From VRUE01 sp963725085 (lineage in GTDB: Bacteria > Actinomycetota > Thermoleophilia > Solirubrobacterales > 70-9), in contig CAVRXM010000001.1 in NCBI GenBank assembly GCA_963725085.1, positions 1,116,001 through 1,180,000 of the forward strand: a stretch of DNA of 64,000 bases. The letters are read 5' to 3'. Both the position numbers and the translations under genes were made by a program. Below are positions 38,320 to 47,741 of the stretch, in pieces (the stretch's first letter is position 1; each line of letters begins with the position of its first letter). The notes beneath the pieces are model-generated. The model was not told where the DNA came from. It searched no databases and saw nothing but the letters and a program-made list of their open reading frames with translations.

Positions 38320-39359
38320 ATGAGGTGGGACGAGCTCAGGACCGAGAACGACATGAGGCTCCCGGGGGTCGGCGACGGCTCGGTAGTCCGCACGTTCGAC
38401 GCGCCGGAGGCGATGGGCATCAACTTCCACGAGGTCCGCGCCCGCTCGGCGATCAACCACGTGCCCGGCGGCCGCTACGGCTTCAACTACACGATCAACC
38501 CCTACCGGGGATGCACCCATGCCTGCGTCTTCTGCTTCGCTCGCCGAACCCACACCTACCTCGACATGAACGCCGGCCGCGACTTCGAGCGTGAGATCGT
38601 CGTCAAGGTCAACGTCCCGGAGCTGGTCAGGGCAGAGCTGGCGAGGCCGAGCTGGAGGCGGGAGCTCGTCGCGCTCGGGACCAACACCGACCCCTACCAG
38701 TGGGTCGAGAGCCGCTACCGGATGATGCCGGAGATCATCGCGGCGCTGGAAGAGGCGCGAGACGCCGATCTCGGTCCTGACCAAGTCGCCGCTGGTGATG
38801 CGGGACGTCGAGCTCTACGAGCGGATGTCGAAGCGGCTGCCGGTCTCGGTCAACCTCTCGATCCCGACCCTCGACGAGAAGGTCTGGCGGGCGACCGAGC
38901 CGCACACGCCGAGCCCCGCGGCGCGGCTCGAGGCGGTGGCGGAGCTGCGCCGGCGGGGGATCGACTCCGGCGTCCTGATCGCACCGCTGATGCCCGGCAT
39001 CAACGACAGCCCCGAGCAGGTCCAGCCGATCGTCGATCGCGCCCGCGAGGCCGGGGCGACGTTCCTCGGCGGCGTCGCCCTGCACCTCCGCGACGAGGTC
39101 CGCGACGTCTTCTTCGCCTGGCTCGAGGAGAAACGGCCCGACCTGATCCCGAAATACGAGCGGCTCTACTCTGACCGCGCCTACATGCGCCCCGAGCAGC
39201 GCAAGCGAGCCACCCGCGCCGTCCGCGGCTGGGGCCGCACCCGGAGCCAGAGAAAGGGGACGGATCGAGAAACGCCGACACGAGGCCAGCAAACGATCGA
39301 AGGGACCCGAGCCCCGGTCCGAGCCGCAGCAACTGCTCCCGCAGGGGGCTCTGTTCTAG
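38320..39359 (+). CDS. Rv2578c-family radical SAM protein, SOS-controlled (two frame breaks)
   Basis: A radical S-adenosylmethionine enzyme: GCTHACVFCFAR gives the CxxxCxxC cluster motif, preceded by NYTINPYRG and followed by GTNTDPYQ and SVNLSIPTLDEKVWRATEP. The architecture is that of Rv2578c proteins, distantly like spore photoproduct lyase, with DNA repair a plausible but unproven role. One extra base near 38761 separates LEEAR from TPISVLTKSPL. A second in the G run at 39256-39259 restores an ending RSEPQQLLPQGALF with stop at 39357-39359. The start ATG 38320 lies directly behind a LexA box. About 345 residues when repaired. Confidence 0.82.
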
Positions 39360-39478
39360 TCGCTCGGTGGCGCGATGAGGAGGGGTGTCGGTGGCCCGTT
39401 CGACGGGCGGATACTCAAAGTTGCCCCGCTCATTACGGGGCAACTTGTCCGGAGAATGGGCCACCGACATCCCCCATC

Positions 39479-40427
39479 TCACCCTTCATCCAGCAACTCG
39501 AACAGGCACTCCCGCGGGTCTTTGTCATCCCGGAACCGGAGGAACCTCGCGCCGTGCCTGATCCGGCCCGCCGAGGCGTGGTCGTAGCCGACTTCGATCA
39601 CCAGCTCGGGCCGCAGGGCGACCCACTCGAGGTCGCGGCCGCCGGTCCAGCGGCTTGGCTCCGCCGTGCCCTGTTCGCCGGTCTCGAGCGGCGCCAGCAG
39701 CTCGCGCAGGCCCCGTTTTTCGGCCGCGGTGAAGCCGGAGATGTGGCCGACGGGGCGCAGCTCGTCGCCGTCGTAGAGGCCGAGGATCAGTGATCCGACC
39801 GTGCCCTCCTCTTTGCCCGGCCGCCAGCCGAGCACGACGCAGTCGATCTCGCGCTCGCGCTTGACCTTCGCCATCCCGCGCCGTTTGCCGGGCTCGTAGG
39901 GGGCATCGAGCTCCTTCGCCATCGCCCCCTCGGTCGTCTCCATCCACTCCTCGGCCCGGGCGGGGTCGGGGCTGAGCTCGCTGACACTCGATCCCGTTGC
40001 GGCCGGCGAGCGCCTCGAGCCGGGAGCGGCGCTCGCGCAGCGGCGTGTCGAGCAGCGATTCGTCCTCCTCGGCGAGCAGGTCGAAGGCGATGTAGCTGGC
40101 CGGGATCTCCTTCGCGAGCAGGTTGATCCGCGACTCGGCGGGGTGGATCCGGCTCTGGAGCGCGTCGAATTCGAGCCCGCCGTCGGCGTCGCGGATCACG
40201 AGCTCGCCGTCGAGGACGTAGCGGCCCGGGGCGAAGCTCAGCTCGGGGAAGTAGCGGCCGAGCGATTTCGCTCCCCGCGACTGGATGTAGACGTCGTCGC
40301 CGTCGACGAAGACGATCGCCCGGAAGCCGTCCATCTTCTGCTCGTAGGCCCACTCCTCGCCGCGCGGCAGCTCCTTGCGCGTCTTCGCCAGCTGCGGCTT
40401 GATCGGCGGGCTAAGCGGGAGAGTCAC
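39479..40427 (-). CDS. ATP-dependent DNA ligase, LigC-like (one frame break)
   Basis: The catalytic core of an ATP-dependent DNA ligase: EQKMDGFRA holds the adenylated lysine (KxDGxR), followed by VYIQSRG, YVLDGELVI, IAFDLLA and, in the C-terminal half, EGAMAKELDAPYEPGKR and CVVLGWRPG, then an OB-fold domain. About 315 residues, the size of mycobacterial LigC. One extra base near 39986 separates the halves (GRNGIE joins VSELSPDPARAEEW). The GTG start overlaps the oppF stop by four bases, an unusual coupling to a peptide transporter operon. The likely role is repair or non-homologous end joining (inference). Confidence 0.85.
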
Positions 40428-41268
40428 CGACTGCAGTTTGCCGCTTGCGGGCCCGGGCCTCGCGTGGGGTCGGGGATCGGGACCGCGTCGAGCAGGGACC
40501 GGGTGTACGGGTGGCTGGGGTGCTCGCAGACCTGGTCGGCGGTGCCCTGCTCGACGATCTTGCCGTCGTGCATCACCGCGATCCGGTCGGAGACGTGGCG
40601 GACGATCGCGATGTCGTGGGCGACGAAGAGGTAGCTGAGCCCGAACTCGTCCTGGAGGTCGGCGAGGAGGTTGACGATCTGGGCGCGGATCGAGACGTCG
40701 AGCGCCGAGACCGGCTCGTCGGCGACGATCAGCGTCGGCCGCAGCGCGAGGGCGCGGGCGATCCCGATCCGCTGCCGCTGGCCGCCCGAGAACTCGTGCG
40801 GGTAGCGGTCGTAGTGCTCGGCCGAGAGGCCGACCCGCTCGAGCAGCTCATGGACCCGCCGGCGGCGCTCGGCCGAGGATCCGACGCCCTGGCGGCGCAG
40901 CGGGTCGCCGATGATCTGGCTGACCCGTTTGCGCGGGTTGAGCGACGCGTAGGGGTCCTGGAAGACCATCTGCATCTGGCGGCGCAGCGGTCGCATCTCG
41001 CGGCGCCCGAGCCCGGCGATCTCGCGGCCTTCGAACCGGACCGAGCCCGATGTCGGCTTCAGCAGCTGCAGCGCGACCCGGCAGAGAGTCGACTTGCCGC
41101 TGCCCGACTCGCCGACCAGGCCCAGCGTCTCGCCCCGCGCGATCGAGAGGCTGACGCCGTCGACGGCCTTCACCTCGCCGACGTGGCGATCGATCAGCAG
41201 GCCTCGCTTGATCGGGAAGTGCTTGACGAGGTCCTCGACCTCGAGCAGCGGCTCTCGTCCGCGCTCAT
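40424..41268 (-). CDS. oppF: Oligopeptide/dipeptide ABC transporter ATP-binding protein, OppF type
   Basis: ABC ATPase with Walker A GESGSGKST, FSGGQRQRIGIARALAL (signature), LIVADEPVSALD (Walker B) and an OppF-like C-terminal EHPSHPYTRSLLDAVP. FPIKRGLLIDRHVG near the N-terminus is typical of OppF/DppF. The start is ATG 41268 overlapping the oppD stop (ATGA), but about six codons later the frame shifts (one base missing or two extra near 41258) before EPLLEVEDLVKHF. It works with OppD, the permeases OppB/OppC and the lipoprotein OppA to import peptides. Confidence 0.88.
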
Positions 41269-42306
41269 GCCGGCTCCTCGAGCCCGATCCTGCCCTCGAC
41301 CTCGCGCAGCTCCCGCTTGCGCTCGGGCTCGAGCCAGCAGCGGTCGAGGTGGCCGGCAGCTCCGTCGGCGCGAGCCGCCAGGTCGGGCATCTGGACGCAG
41401 CGGTCGAAGGCATGTGGGCAGCGCGGCCTGAACGAGCAGCCCGGGGGCAGCCCGACCAGCGAGGGCGGCACGCCCCTGATCTGGGGCAGCCGGTGCGGTC
41501 CGCTCCTGGTCGATGCGGGCGAGCGATCCGAGCAGGCCCCAGGTGTAGGGGTGCTGGGGGTCGTAGAAGATCTCGTCGAGGCTCCCCTGCTCGACCACGC
41601 GGCCGGCGTACATCACCAGGACCCGGTCGGCGACCTCGGCGACCACGCCGAGGTCGTGGGTGATCAGAAGCGTCGCCAGGTTCCGTTCGCGGTTGAGGCG
41701 CTTCAGCAGATCGAGGATCTGCGCCTGGATCGTGACGTCGAGCGCCGTCGTCGGCTCGTCGGCGATCAGCACCTCAGGCTCGAGCGCGAGCGCCATCGCG
41801 ATCATCGCCCGCTGACGCTGCCCGCCAGAGAGCTCGTGGGGGTAGGAGTTCACCCTCAGCTCCGGGTTCGGGATCCCGACCGAGTCGAGCATCTCGACCG
41901 CCAGCGCCCGCGCGTCCTTCTCGCTCGTACGGCGGTGGGCGCGAACCGCCTCGACGATCTGGTCGCCGACCCTGTAGACGGGATTGAGGGAGGTCATCGG
42001 GTCCTGGAAGACCATCGCGATCCGGGCGCCGCGCACCTCCTGGAGCTGGCCCTCGCTGAGGTCGAGCAGCTCCTCGCCGTGGAGCTTCACCGAGCCCTCG
42101 ATCCGCGAGTTGGGCGAGCGCGTCAGGCCGATGATCGATTGCGCGGTGACGCTCTTCCCCGAGCCGGACTCGCCGACGATCGCCAGCACCTCGCCCGCGC
42201 CGAGATCGAACGAGACGCCGTCGACAGCCTGCAGCCGCCCGCCTTCGGTGACGAAGCCGACTCGGAGGCCATTCACGCTCAGCACGGGCGCTCGCTCCGC
42301 GCTCAT
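41265..42306 (-). CDS. oppD: Oligopeptide/dipeptide ABC transporter ATP-binding protein, OppD type (one frame break)
   Basis: ABC ATPase: Walker A VGESGSGKSVTAQ, Q-loop MVFQDPMTSLNPVY, signature ELSGGQRQRAMIAMALA, Walker B VLIADEPTTALD. The C-terminal peptide-transporter domain PPGCSFRPRCPHAFDRC (Fe-S/Cys-rich insertion typical of OppD) is in another frame; removing one base near 41496 joins IDQERT to HRLPQIRG. The ATG overlaps the oppB stop (ATGA), as does its own stop with oppF. Confidence 0.9.
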
Positions 42307-43266
42307 TGCGCCGACTCCCCGAGCCTCACCCGCGGGTCGAGATAGGCGTAGGCGATGTCGACGAGGGCGTTGAAGAGGACGACGAAGAAGGCGCCGAAGA
42401 GGGTGACCGCCATGATCGGCGGCAGGTCGAGGTTGACCGTCGACTGGTAGGCGTAGTCGCCGACCCCGTTGAGGCTGAAGATCGCTTCGGTGAGGATCGC
42501 GCCGCCGAAGACGACGGCGCCGAAATCGAGGCCGAACAGGGTGACGATCGGGATCAGCGAGTTGCGCAGCACGTGGCGTCGTCATCACCTGTCGCTCGGT
42601 CAGCCCCTTGGCCCGGGCGGTGCGGACGTAGTCGCCGCCCATCGCGTCGAGCATGTTGGAGCGGAGCACGCGGCTGTAGAAGCCGACGTAGATGATCGCC
42701 AGCGTCACCCAGGGCAGGATCAGGTGGTACGCCCATTCGATCGGTTCTTCGGTCAGCTTGACGTAGCCGCCCGACGGGAAGATCCCCGTGTCGTAGGCGA
42801 GGTACTTGAGGAGGACGGCGGCGAGAACGAAGACCGGCATCGAGATGCCGACGATCGCGACCACGGTCAGCAGCCGGTCGGTCACGCCCGCCGGCTCGGA
42901 CCGCCGAGAGGTAGCCGAAGATGACCCCGAAGAACATCCAGATCACCGCGGCGCCGATGCTGAGCGAGAAGGTCGCCGGCAGCCCCTTCGATGATCTGTT
43001 CGTTGACGTTGAGCTGGTTGCTGTAGGAGATCAGTTCGCCCGAGAAGATCTTCTTCATCATCGTCAGGTACTGCTGCGGCAGCGGGTCGTTCGAACCCCC
43101 ACTTCTTGTTGATGCTTTCGACCAGCGCCGGCGTCGCGTTCTTGCCGGCCATCCGCTGCGCGGGGTCGGAGTTCGGGATCACGTTGAAGATCAGGAAGAC
43201 GATCACCGAGATCGCGAACAGGACCAGGACCATGCCCATCAGGCGGCGGACGATGAAGCGGCCCAT
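42303..43266 (-). CDS. oppB: Peptide ABC transporter permease, OppB type (four frame breaks)
   Basis: Inner-membrane permease read from ATG 43266: RLMGMVLVLFAISVIVFLI (first helix) and PALVESINKKWGF, then PLPQQYLTMMKKIFSGEL, IGAAVIWMFFGVIFGYLSA, TVVAIVGISMPVFVLAAV, the EAA-type loop GGDYVRTARAKGL, and LFGLDFGAVVFGGAI with NALVDIAYAYLDPRVRL at the end. Joining these needs removal of one base near 43097, 42988, 42905 and 42575. The repaired length (about 320 residues) is normal for OppB/DppB. Its stop overlaps the oppD ATG. Confidence 0.85.
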
Positions 43267-44338
43267 CAGACCGCCGTCCCCTCCGGCTCGATCAGGCCCG
43301 AATGGGCCTCGACCTCGAGCCGGACCCTCGATTTCGGGTCGAGCGCGTCGCGGAGGCCGTCGCCGAAGACGTTCAGCGAGAGGACCGTGAGCAGGATCAT
43401 CGTACCGGGCAGGATCGTCAGCAGCGGCGCGCTGTGGATCAGCTCGAAGCCGGTCGAGATCATCGTCCCCCAGGAGGAGTTCGGGGCCTGCACTCCGGCG
43501 CCGAGGAAGGAGAGCGCCGACTCGAGCAGCATGTTGTTGGCGATGTTGAGGGTGAAGAAGACGATGATCGTCGACAACAGGTTCGGCAGCAGCTCGCCGA
43601 ACATCACCCGCAGCGGCCCGGCGCCCTGGGCGACCGCGGCCTCGACGAACTCTTTCTCGCGCAGCGCAAGCACTTCGCCACGCAGCGGTCGCGCCATGTA
43701 GGGGACGTAGACGACGCCGATGATCAGCGTCGGGATCCAGATCGAGGTCCCGGAGATCGAGATCGGCCCGATCTGGAGGCCGCCGACCGCGAGCGCGGTC
43801 CCGAGCGCGATCCCGAGCAGCAGCACGGGGAAGGCCCAGATGATGTCGAGGATGCGGGCGATGACGGCGTCGATCCAGCCGCGGTAGTAGCCGGCGACCA
43901 GCCCCAGCACGATCGAGAGCAGGGTCGTGATCAGCGCCGCGGCGAGGCTGATGAAGAGCGAGGTCCGGCCCCCGTACATAAGGCGGACCATCTCGTCGCG
44001 CCCGAGGCGCCCGTCGGCGCCGAGGAAGAACTTGCCGCCGGCGCTCGAGCCAGACCGGGCCGATCGGCTGCCCGTCGGGGCTGACGACGTCGCGCTTTTC
44101 GCCGTCGACGGTGATCTTTTCGAGCGTGTGCGTGTCGTTCGGCCCGGTTTCGGCGACGTGCGTTGGCCCAGAGCGGGGCGGCGAGCGACGAAGAGGACGA
44201 TCAGGATGAAGAGGCCGAGGAAGGCGAGCGCGACGCGGTTCTGCCGCAGCCGCGCCAGGGCCAGGCGCCAGGGGCTGCGGCCCGGCGGCGCCCGTCCACC
44301 GGGGCGTCCGCCGGCGCCGGTTGGAGCTCGGCGGCCAC
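43266..44338 (-). CDS. oppC: Peptide ABC transporter permease, OppC type (N-terminal frame breaks)
   Basis: The C-terminal 240 residues are continuous: LMYGGRTSLFISLAAALITT, WAFPVLLLGIALGTALAVGG, the EAA loop RGEVLALREKEFVEAAVAQG and FLGAGVQAPNSSWGTM, diagnostic of OppC/DppC. The N-terminal part (GTG 44338; MAAELQPAPADAP, then LARLRQNRVALAFLGLFILI) is broken by about four indels: one missing base near 44312 and extra bases near 44187, 44161 and 44046. An extracytoplasmic insertion of about 60 residues (HVAETGPNDTHTLEKI...) between helices 1 and 2 is longer than usual. The gene precedes oppB, the reverse of the common B-C order. Confidence 0.82.
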
Positions 44339-44366
44339 GCTCCTATTGTGAAGCAGCCACCCGCCG

Positions 44367-46013
44367 CTACTTGAATTGGAAGCTCGTCAGGTCCTGGCCG
44401 AAGGTCGGGTTGAAGATGATCTTGTCGAGGTCGATTTCGCTCGAGACGAACGTCGTCAGCGTCCGCTGCCCGTAGGGCGCCCACGGCGCCTGTTCCATGT
44501 ATTCCTGGTCCATTTCGGCGTATTCGGCTTCCTGTTTGGGCCCGAGCTGTTCCGACCGGAGCCTGGCGATTTTCGCGTTCAGCTTCGGGTCGTCGATGTT
44601 GGCGAAGTTGCCGTTGTTGGTCGGCAGGATGCTTTCGCCGGCCAGCAGCGGCTGGAAGAAGTCGTTGGGGTGCGGGTAGTCCTGGTACCAGTCGACCCAG
44701 CCGGTGTCGAGGTCGGGCGTCGATGCGTTGCCGATGATCGTGAAGTAGTCGTCGGGGTTGATGATTTTCAGCTTCGAGTTGAAGCCGAGTTTCTTCAGCT
44801 GGTCCTGGTAGTAGGCGCCGGCTTCTTCCTGGGTCGGTTCGCTGTCGGTCCAGACCGTGATGTCGGTGTCGGAGGGGTTCGCTTCGGCGATCAGTTCCTT
44901 CGCCTTCGCCATGTTGTACGGGTAGAGGTCGAAGGTCTTCGTGGCCCGGGAATCCCTTCCGGGAGGATCTGGTGGAGCGGTTTCAGCGAGCCGGCGTAGA
45001 TCCGTTCCAGGGCTTCGCTGCTGACCGCGTAGTTGACCGCTTCGCGCACCTTGAGGTCGTCGAACGGCGCCCGCGTCATGTTCATCCAGAAGTAGTAGAC
45101 GTTGGGGATCCCCGGCTCCACGCGCAGCTGGGTGCCTTCGTACTTGCTCACGGTCTGCTGGTAGATGCCGGGCGGGATCAGGGCCTGCATCCACTGGGTG
45201 GTGCCCCGTTCGACTTCGCTGACCTGGGTCGCGGTGTTGCGGATCGAGCTTGATGTCGATCTTGTCGACGTGGCCGCTCGGCAGTTCGGGCAGCAGCTTC
45301 GAGTTGTTCTTCACCCATTCCGGGTTGCGTTCGTATTTCCAGCCCTCGCCCGGGTTCGGAGCTGACGATCTCGTAGGGCCCGCTCGCCGGCGGCGGGTCC
45401 GCGGTCAGGTTCTTGATCGGGGTGTCGGGAGGAAGCGGCGCGACGAACATCAGCCCGAGCTCGTTGTTGAAGGTCCCTCGCGGTTCGGTCAGGTTGATGA
45501 CGATTTCGCCGGTCTTGTCGTTCGTCTTGATCCCGGGAATCGGGCCCTGCTTGGTCTTCTGGAACTGTTCGGCTCCGACGATCGTCGTGTAGAAGGGCGA
45601 GCCGCCCGAGTTGAGCTTGAACATCCGTTCGACCGCGAACCTGAAGTCGGAGGCCTTGATCGGGGTCCCGTCGGAGTATTTGAGGCCCTTGCGTCAGCAT
45701 CAGCGTGTAGGTCTTGCCGCCGTTGGTGATCTTCGGCATGCCCGTGGCGAGCCCGGGGATGACTTTGCTGCCCGCCTCGTTGCTTTCGTGGGCGTAGGTC
45801 AGGAGCGGGATGTAGGTGTCGTACATCGCGGTCCAGCCTTCCTGCGTGTAGGAGAGCGCGGGGTCGAGGTAGTCGGGGAATCCGGTGAAGGTGCCGATCA
45901 GCGTGCCGCCTTCTTTGCCGCCGGATTCGCCGCTGCTGCCGCATGCGGTGAGGCCCAGCCGCCGCCGCGACGGAGAGGACCGATATCGCCAGTAGTGCCA
46001 CAAGCTTTCTCAA
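44367..46013 (-). CDS. oppA: Peptide ABC transporter substrate-binding lipoprotein, OppA type (five frame breaks)
   Basis: TTG 46013 opens RKLVALLAISVLSVAAAAG followed, in the next frame, by LTACGSSG (lipobox). SBP family 5 features follow: GTFTGFPDYLDPALSY, LKYSDGTPIKASDFRFAVER, NELGLMFVAPLPPD, DLKVREAVNYAVS and a C-terminal DLDTGWVDWYQDYPHPNDFF. Breaks lie near 45955, 45692, 45360 and 45249 (one extra base each) and near 44948 (one base missing in a G run). The repaired protein has about 545 residues. It captures peptides (or another SBP5 ligand) outside the membrane for OppBCDF. Confidence 0.85.
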
Positions 46014-47375
46014 CGCCTGACCTCCGGGTTGGGTTGCGTCGGAACTTCGCCCTCCGATGCGGCGGACCTTCCGCCTGGGATCAACTCCACCATAGTCTCG
46101 CCCACGGCGTCGCCCGGCTCTGGACGGGTGGCCGAGCCCTCGTCCCGAGGCCAGTGGCCACCTCGCACCGAGCAGGGGGGCCGCGATCGCCGCGGTCGCG
46201 ATGACGCCGGCGCCGGCCGCCGAGGAATGTCGCCCGCGGGCTGAGACCGGTCGCGATCAGGCCGCCGAGGACGTATCCGATACCCGGGCGTCGCCGACCC
46301 GATCGATTCGAGCACGCCGATCACCCGTGCCTGCATCGTCGGCACCGTCAGCTCCTGCACGGCGCTCATCACCGCGACCCACTGGACCCCGTTGCCGGCG
46401 CCCCCGACCGCGGATGCGAGGCAGGCGATCGCGAGGGTCTGGGCGACACCGGTCCCCAGATATCCCGCCCCGACCGCGACGGTGCTGAAGAAGAGCAGAA
46501 CCGGGAGCGGCGCCCGTCGCAGCGCCGCGAAGACGACGCTCCCGATCACCATCCCGACCCCCCAGCTGCCGAGCAGCAGCCCGTAGCCGGTGTCGCCGGC
46601 CCCGAGCGTGTCCTTCGCGAAGACGACCTCGATCGGGATCACCGCGGAGAAGAAGACGAAGGCGACCGCCTGGGCGGCGAGCAGCCTCCTCAGCGTGGGG
46701 TTGTCGGCGGATGTAGCCGGCCCCGGCCTGGACCCGTTCGCGCAACCCTCCGGGTTCGGATTCCGCGTGCGGGAGCGGGCGGGCGGTGAGCATGATCCAC
46801 CCGATCGCGTAGAAGGAGACGGCGTCGAGCAGCAGCGCCGACTGGATCCCGAAGGCGGCGATCACGCCGCCGGCGAGCGCCGGGCCGATCGCGGCGCCGC
46901 CGGTGAAGGCGACGTTGAGGATCGCGTTCCCCGCCCGCAGCTCGCCCTCGGGCTCGAGCATCGCCGCGCTGACCGAGCGGGTCAGCGACTTCGCGGTCAG
47001 CGCCAGGGCGCCGTCGACCGTCGCCACCGCGACCACGGCCGCGAGCGAGAAATGGTCGGCGAGCAACGCCAGTGCCCCGAACGCCGCCGCCTCCGTCGCG
47101 TACAGGGCCGGCAGGACGAAGCGCGGCGGCGGCCGCTCGAGCCGGGCGACGACGACCGGGGTCAGCAGGGCGGGCACGAATCCGGTCCCGATGAACAGCA
47201 GCGTCGTCGCCATCGCGCTTCCCGTCTGCTCGAACACGAGCACCGAGAGGGCGACGATCCCGAGCCAGTCCCCGAGCTCGTTGACGGCGTAGGAGAGGAC
47301 CAGGCGGCGGAAGGCCGGGCGCCGCAGCGGGTCTGTCAGGCGTGGGCCCCCCACTAAATCTGCATTTCTTTGCAC
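46010..47375 (-). CDS. MFS transporter (four frame breaks)
   Basis: A 12-helix MFS protein of the enterobactin-exporter-like/MdfA-like type often annotated in Actinobacteria: LTDPLRRPAFRRLVLSYAVN and ELGDWLGIVALSVLVFEQTG at the N-terminus, and GYGLLLGSWGVGMVIGSVVF in the second half. Extra single bases near 46707, 46288, 46233 and 46143 split it; the repaired C-terminus ends VELIPGGRSAASEGEVPTQP. GTG 47375 lies inside a direct repeat; GTG at about 47354 is an equally good start. Its stop overlaps the TTG of oppA, so it may share a transcript with the peptide importer. The substrate is unknown. Confidence 0.72.
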
Positions 47376-47400
47376 AAGTTCTGGTGCATTTGCACAAGTT
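47369..47400. repeat. Two 12-bp direct repeats 20 bp apart (TTTGCACAAGTT)
   Basis: TTTGCACAAGTT occurs at 47369-47380 and 47389-47400, centre to centre 20 bases (about two helical turns). The second copy also forms the inverted repeat GTGCA-TT-TGCAC. The block is AT-rich relative to its surroundings and lies between the divergent MFS and HD-GYP transcription units, as expected for an operator. Confidence 0.5.
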
Positions 47401-47485
47401 TCCGCATATATGTGCTACAAACCTGCCAGCAAGCGAATCGATCTTCGCCGAATCTCGTGCAGAAGACGCTTTCGCGGTGTCGAGA

Positions 47486-47516
47486 AAAGGAGCTGGTCAT
47501 GGGCTACAAGAGGTAA
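47486..47516 (+). promoter_or_regulatory. Leader minicistron MGYKR with strong ribosome-binding site
   Basis: AAAGGAG at 47486-47492 stands six bases before ATG 47499, which opens only five codons (Met-Gly-Tyr-Lys-Arg) before TAA 47514-47516. The ribosome site is better than that of most genes here. Being followed within 60 bases by a terminator-like hairpin, it could be a leader peptide of an attenuator. It could also be chance. Confidence 0.35.
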
Positions 47517-47568
47517 GACTTCATAGGACAGGCGTTAGCTCCACCGGGGTTTGCCGTCTAGGCATGGA

Positions 47569-47716
47569 GGACTCCCCCGTGGAGTCCTTTGCGCTTTCTA
47601 GGGGCAAATCGGCCGTATTTGCCTCAAATGCAAGGTATTGGCCAGTTGATCTACGCAGGGTTGCCGATCGGGCAACCCTCGTCTACCTTCCAATCCGAAG
47701 GTTGCGATCGTCGCAA
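47569..47716 (+). promoter_or_regulatory. Four successive stem-loops in the HD-GYP leader
   Basis: Stems seen directly: GGACTCC/GGAGTCC (47569-47575 with 47581-47587, followed by TTTGCGCTTT); GGCAAAT/ATTTGCC (47603-47609 with 47617-47623); AGGGTTGCC/GGCAACCCT (47657-47665 with 47671-47679); TTGCGA/TCGCAA (47702-47707 with 47711-47716). The first looks like a terminator. The array precedes a cyclic-di-GMP-related gene, but I could not match it to a known riboswitch class. Confidence 0.4.
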
Positions 47717-47741
47717 GCCGGAAGCCAGTCGGAGGAAGCAT

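Larger units (their letters stand above)
47376..47741. other. 366-base intergenic region with regulatory-looking structure
   Basis: The gap between the MFS and HD-GYP genes carries no long gene. It holds one direct repeat copy, a five-codon minicistron with a strong ribosome site at 47486-47516 and four stem-loops between 47569 and 47716, the first followed by a T-rich stretch. Longer open frames here look like non-coding shadows with no family resemblance. Confidence 0.5.

Noticed and set aside
47499..47720. Cyclic-di-GMP (GEMM) riboswitch
   Set aside because: The downstream gene made this attractive, but I could not find the conserved GEMM core residues; only generic stem-loops are supported.
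47589..47741. N-terminal extension of the HD-GYP protein through the stem-loop region
   Set aside because: A GGAGG ribosome site fixes TTG 47742, and the extension has no helix or family resemblance.
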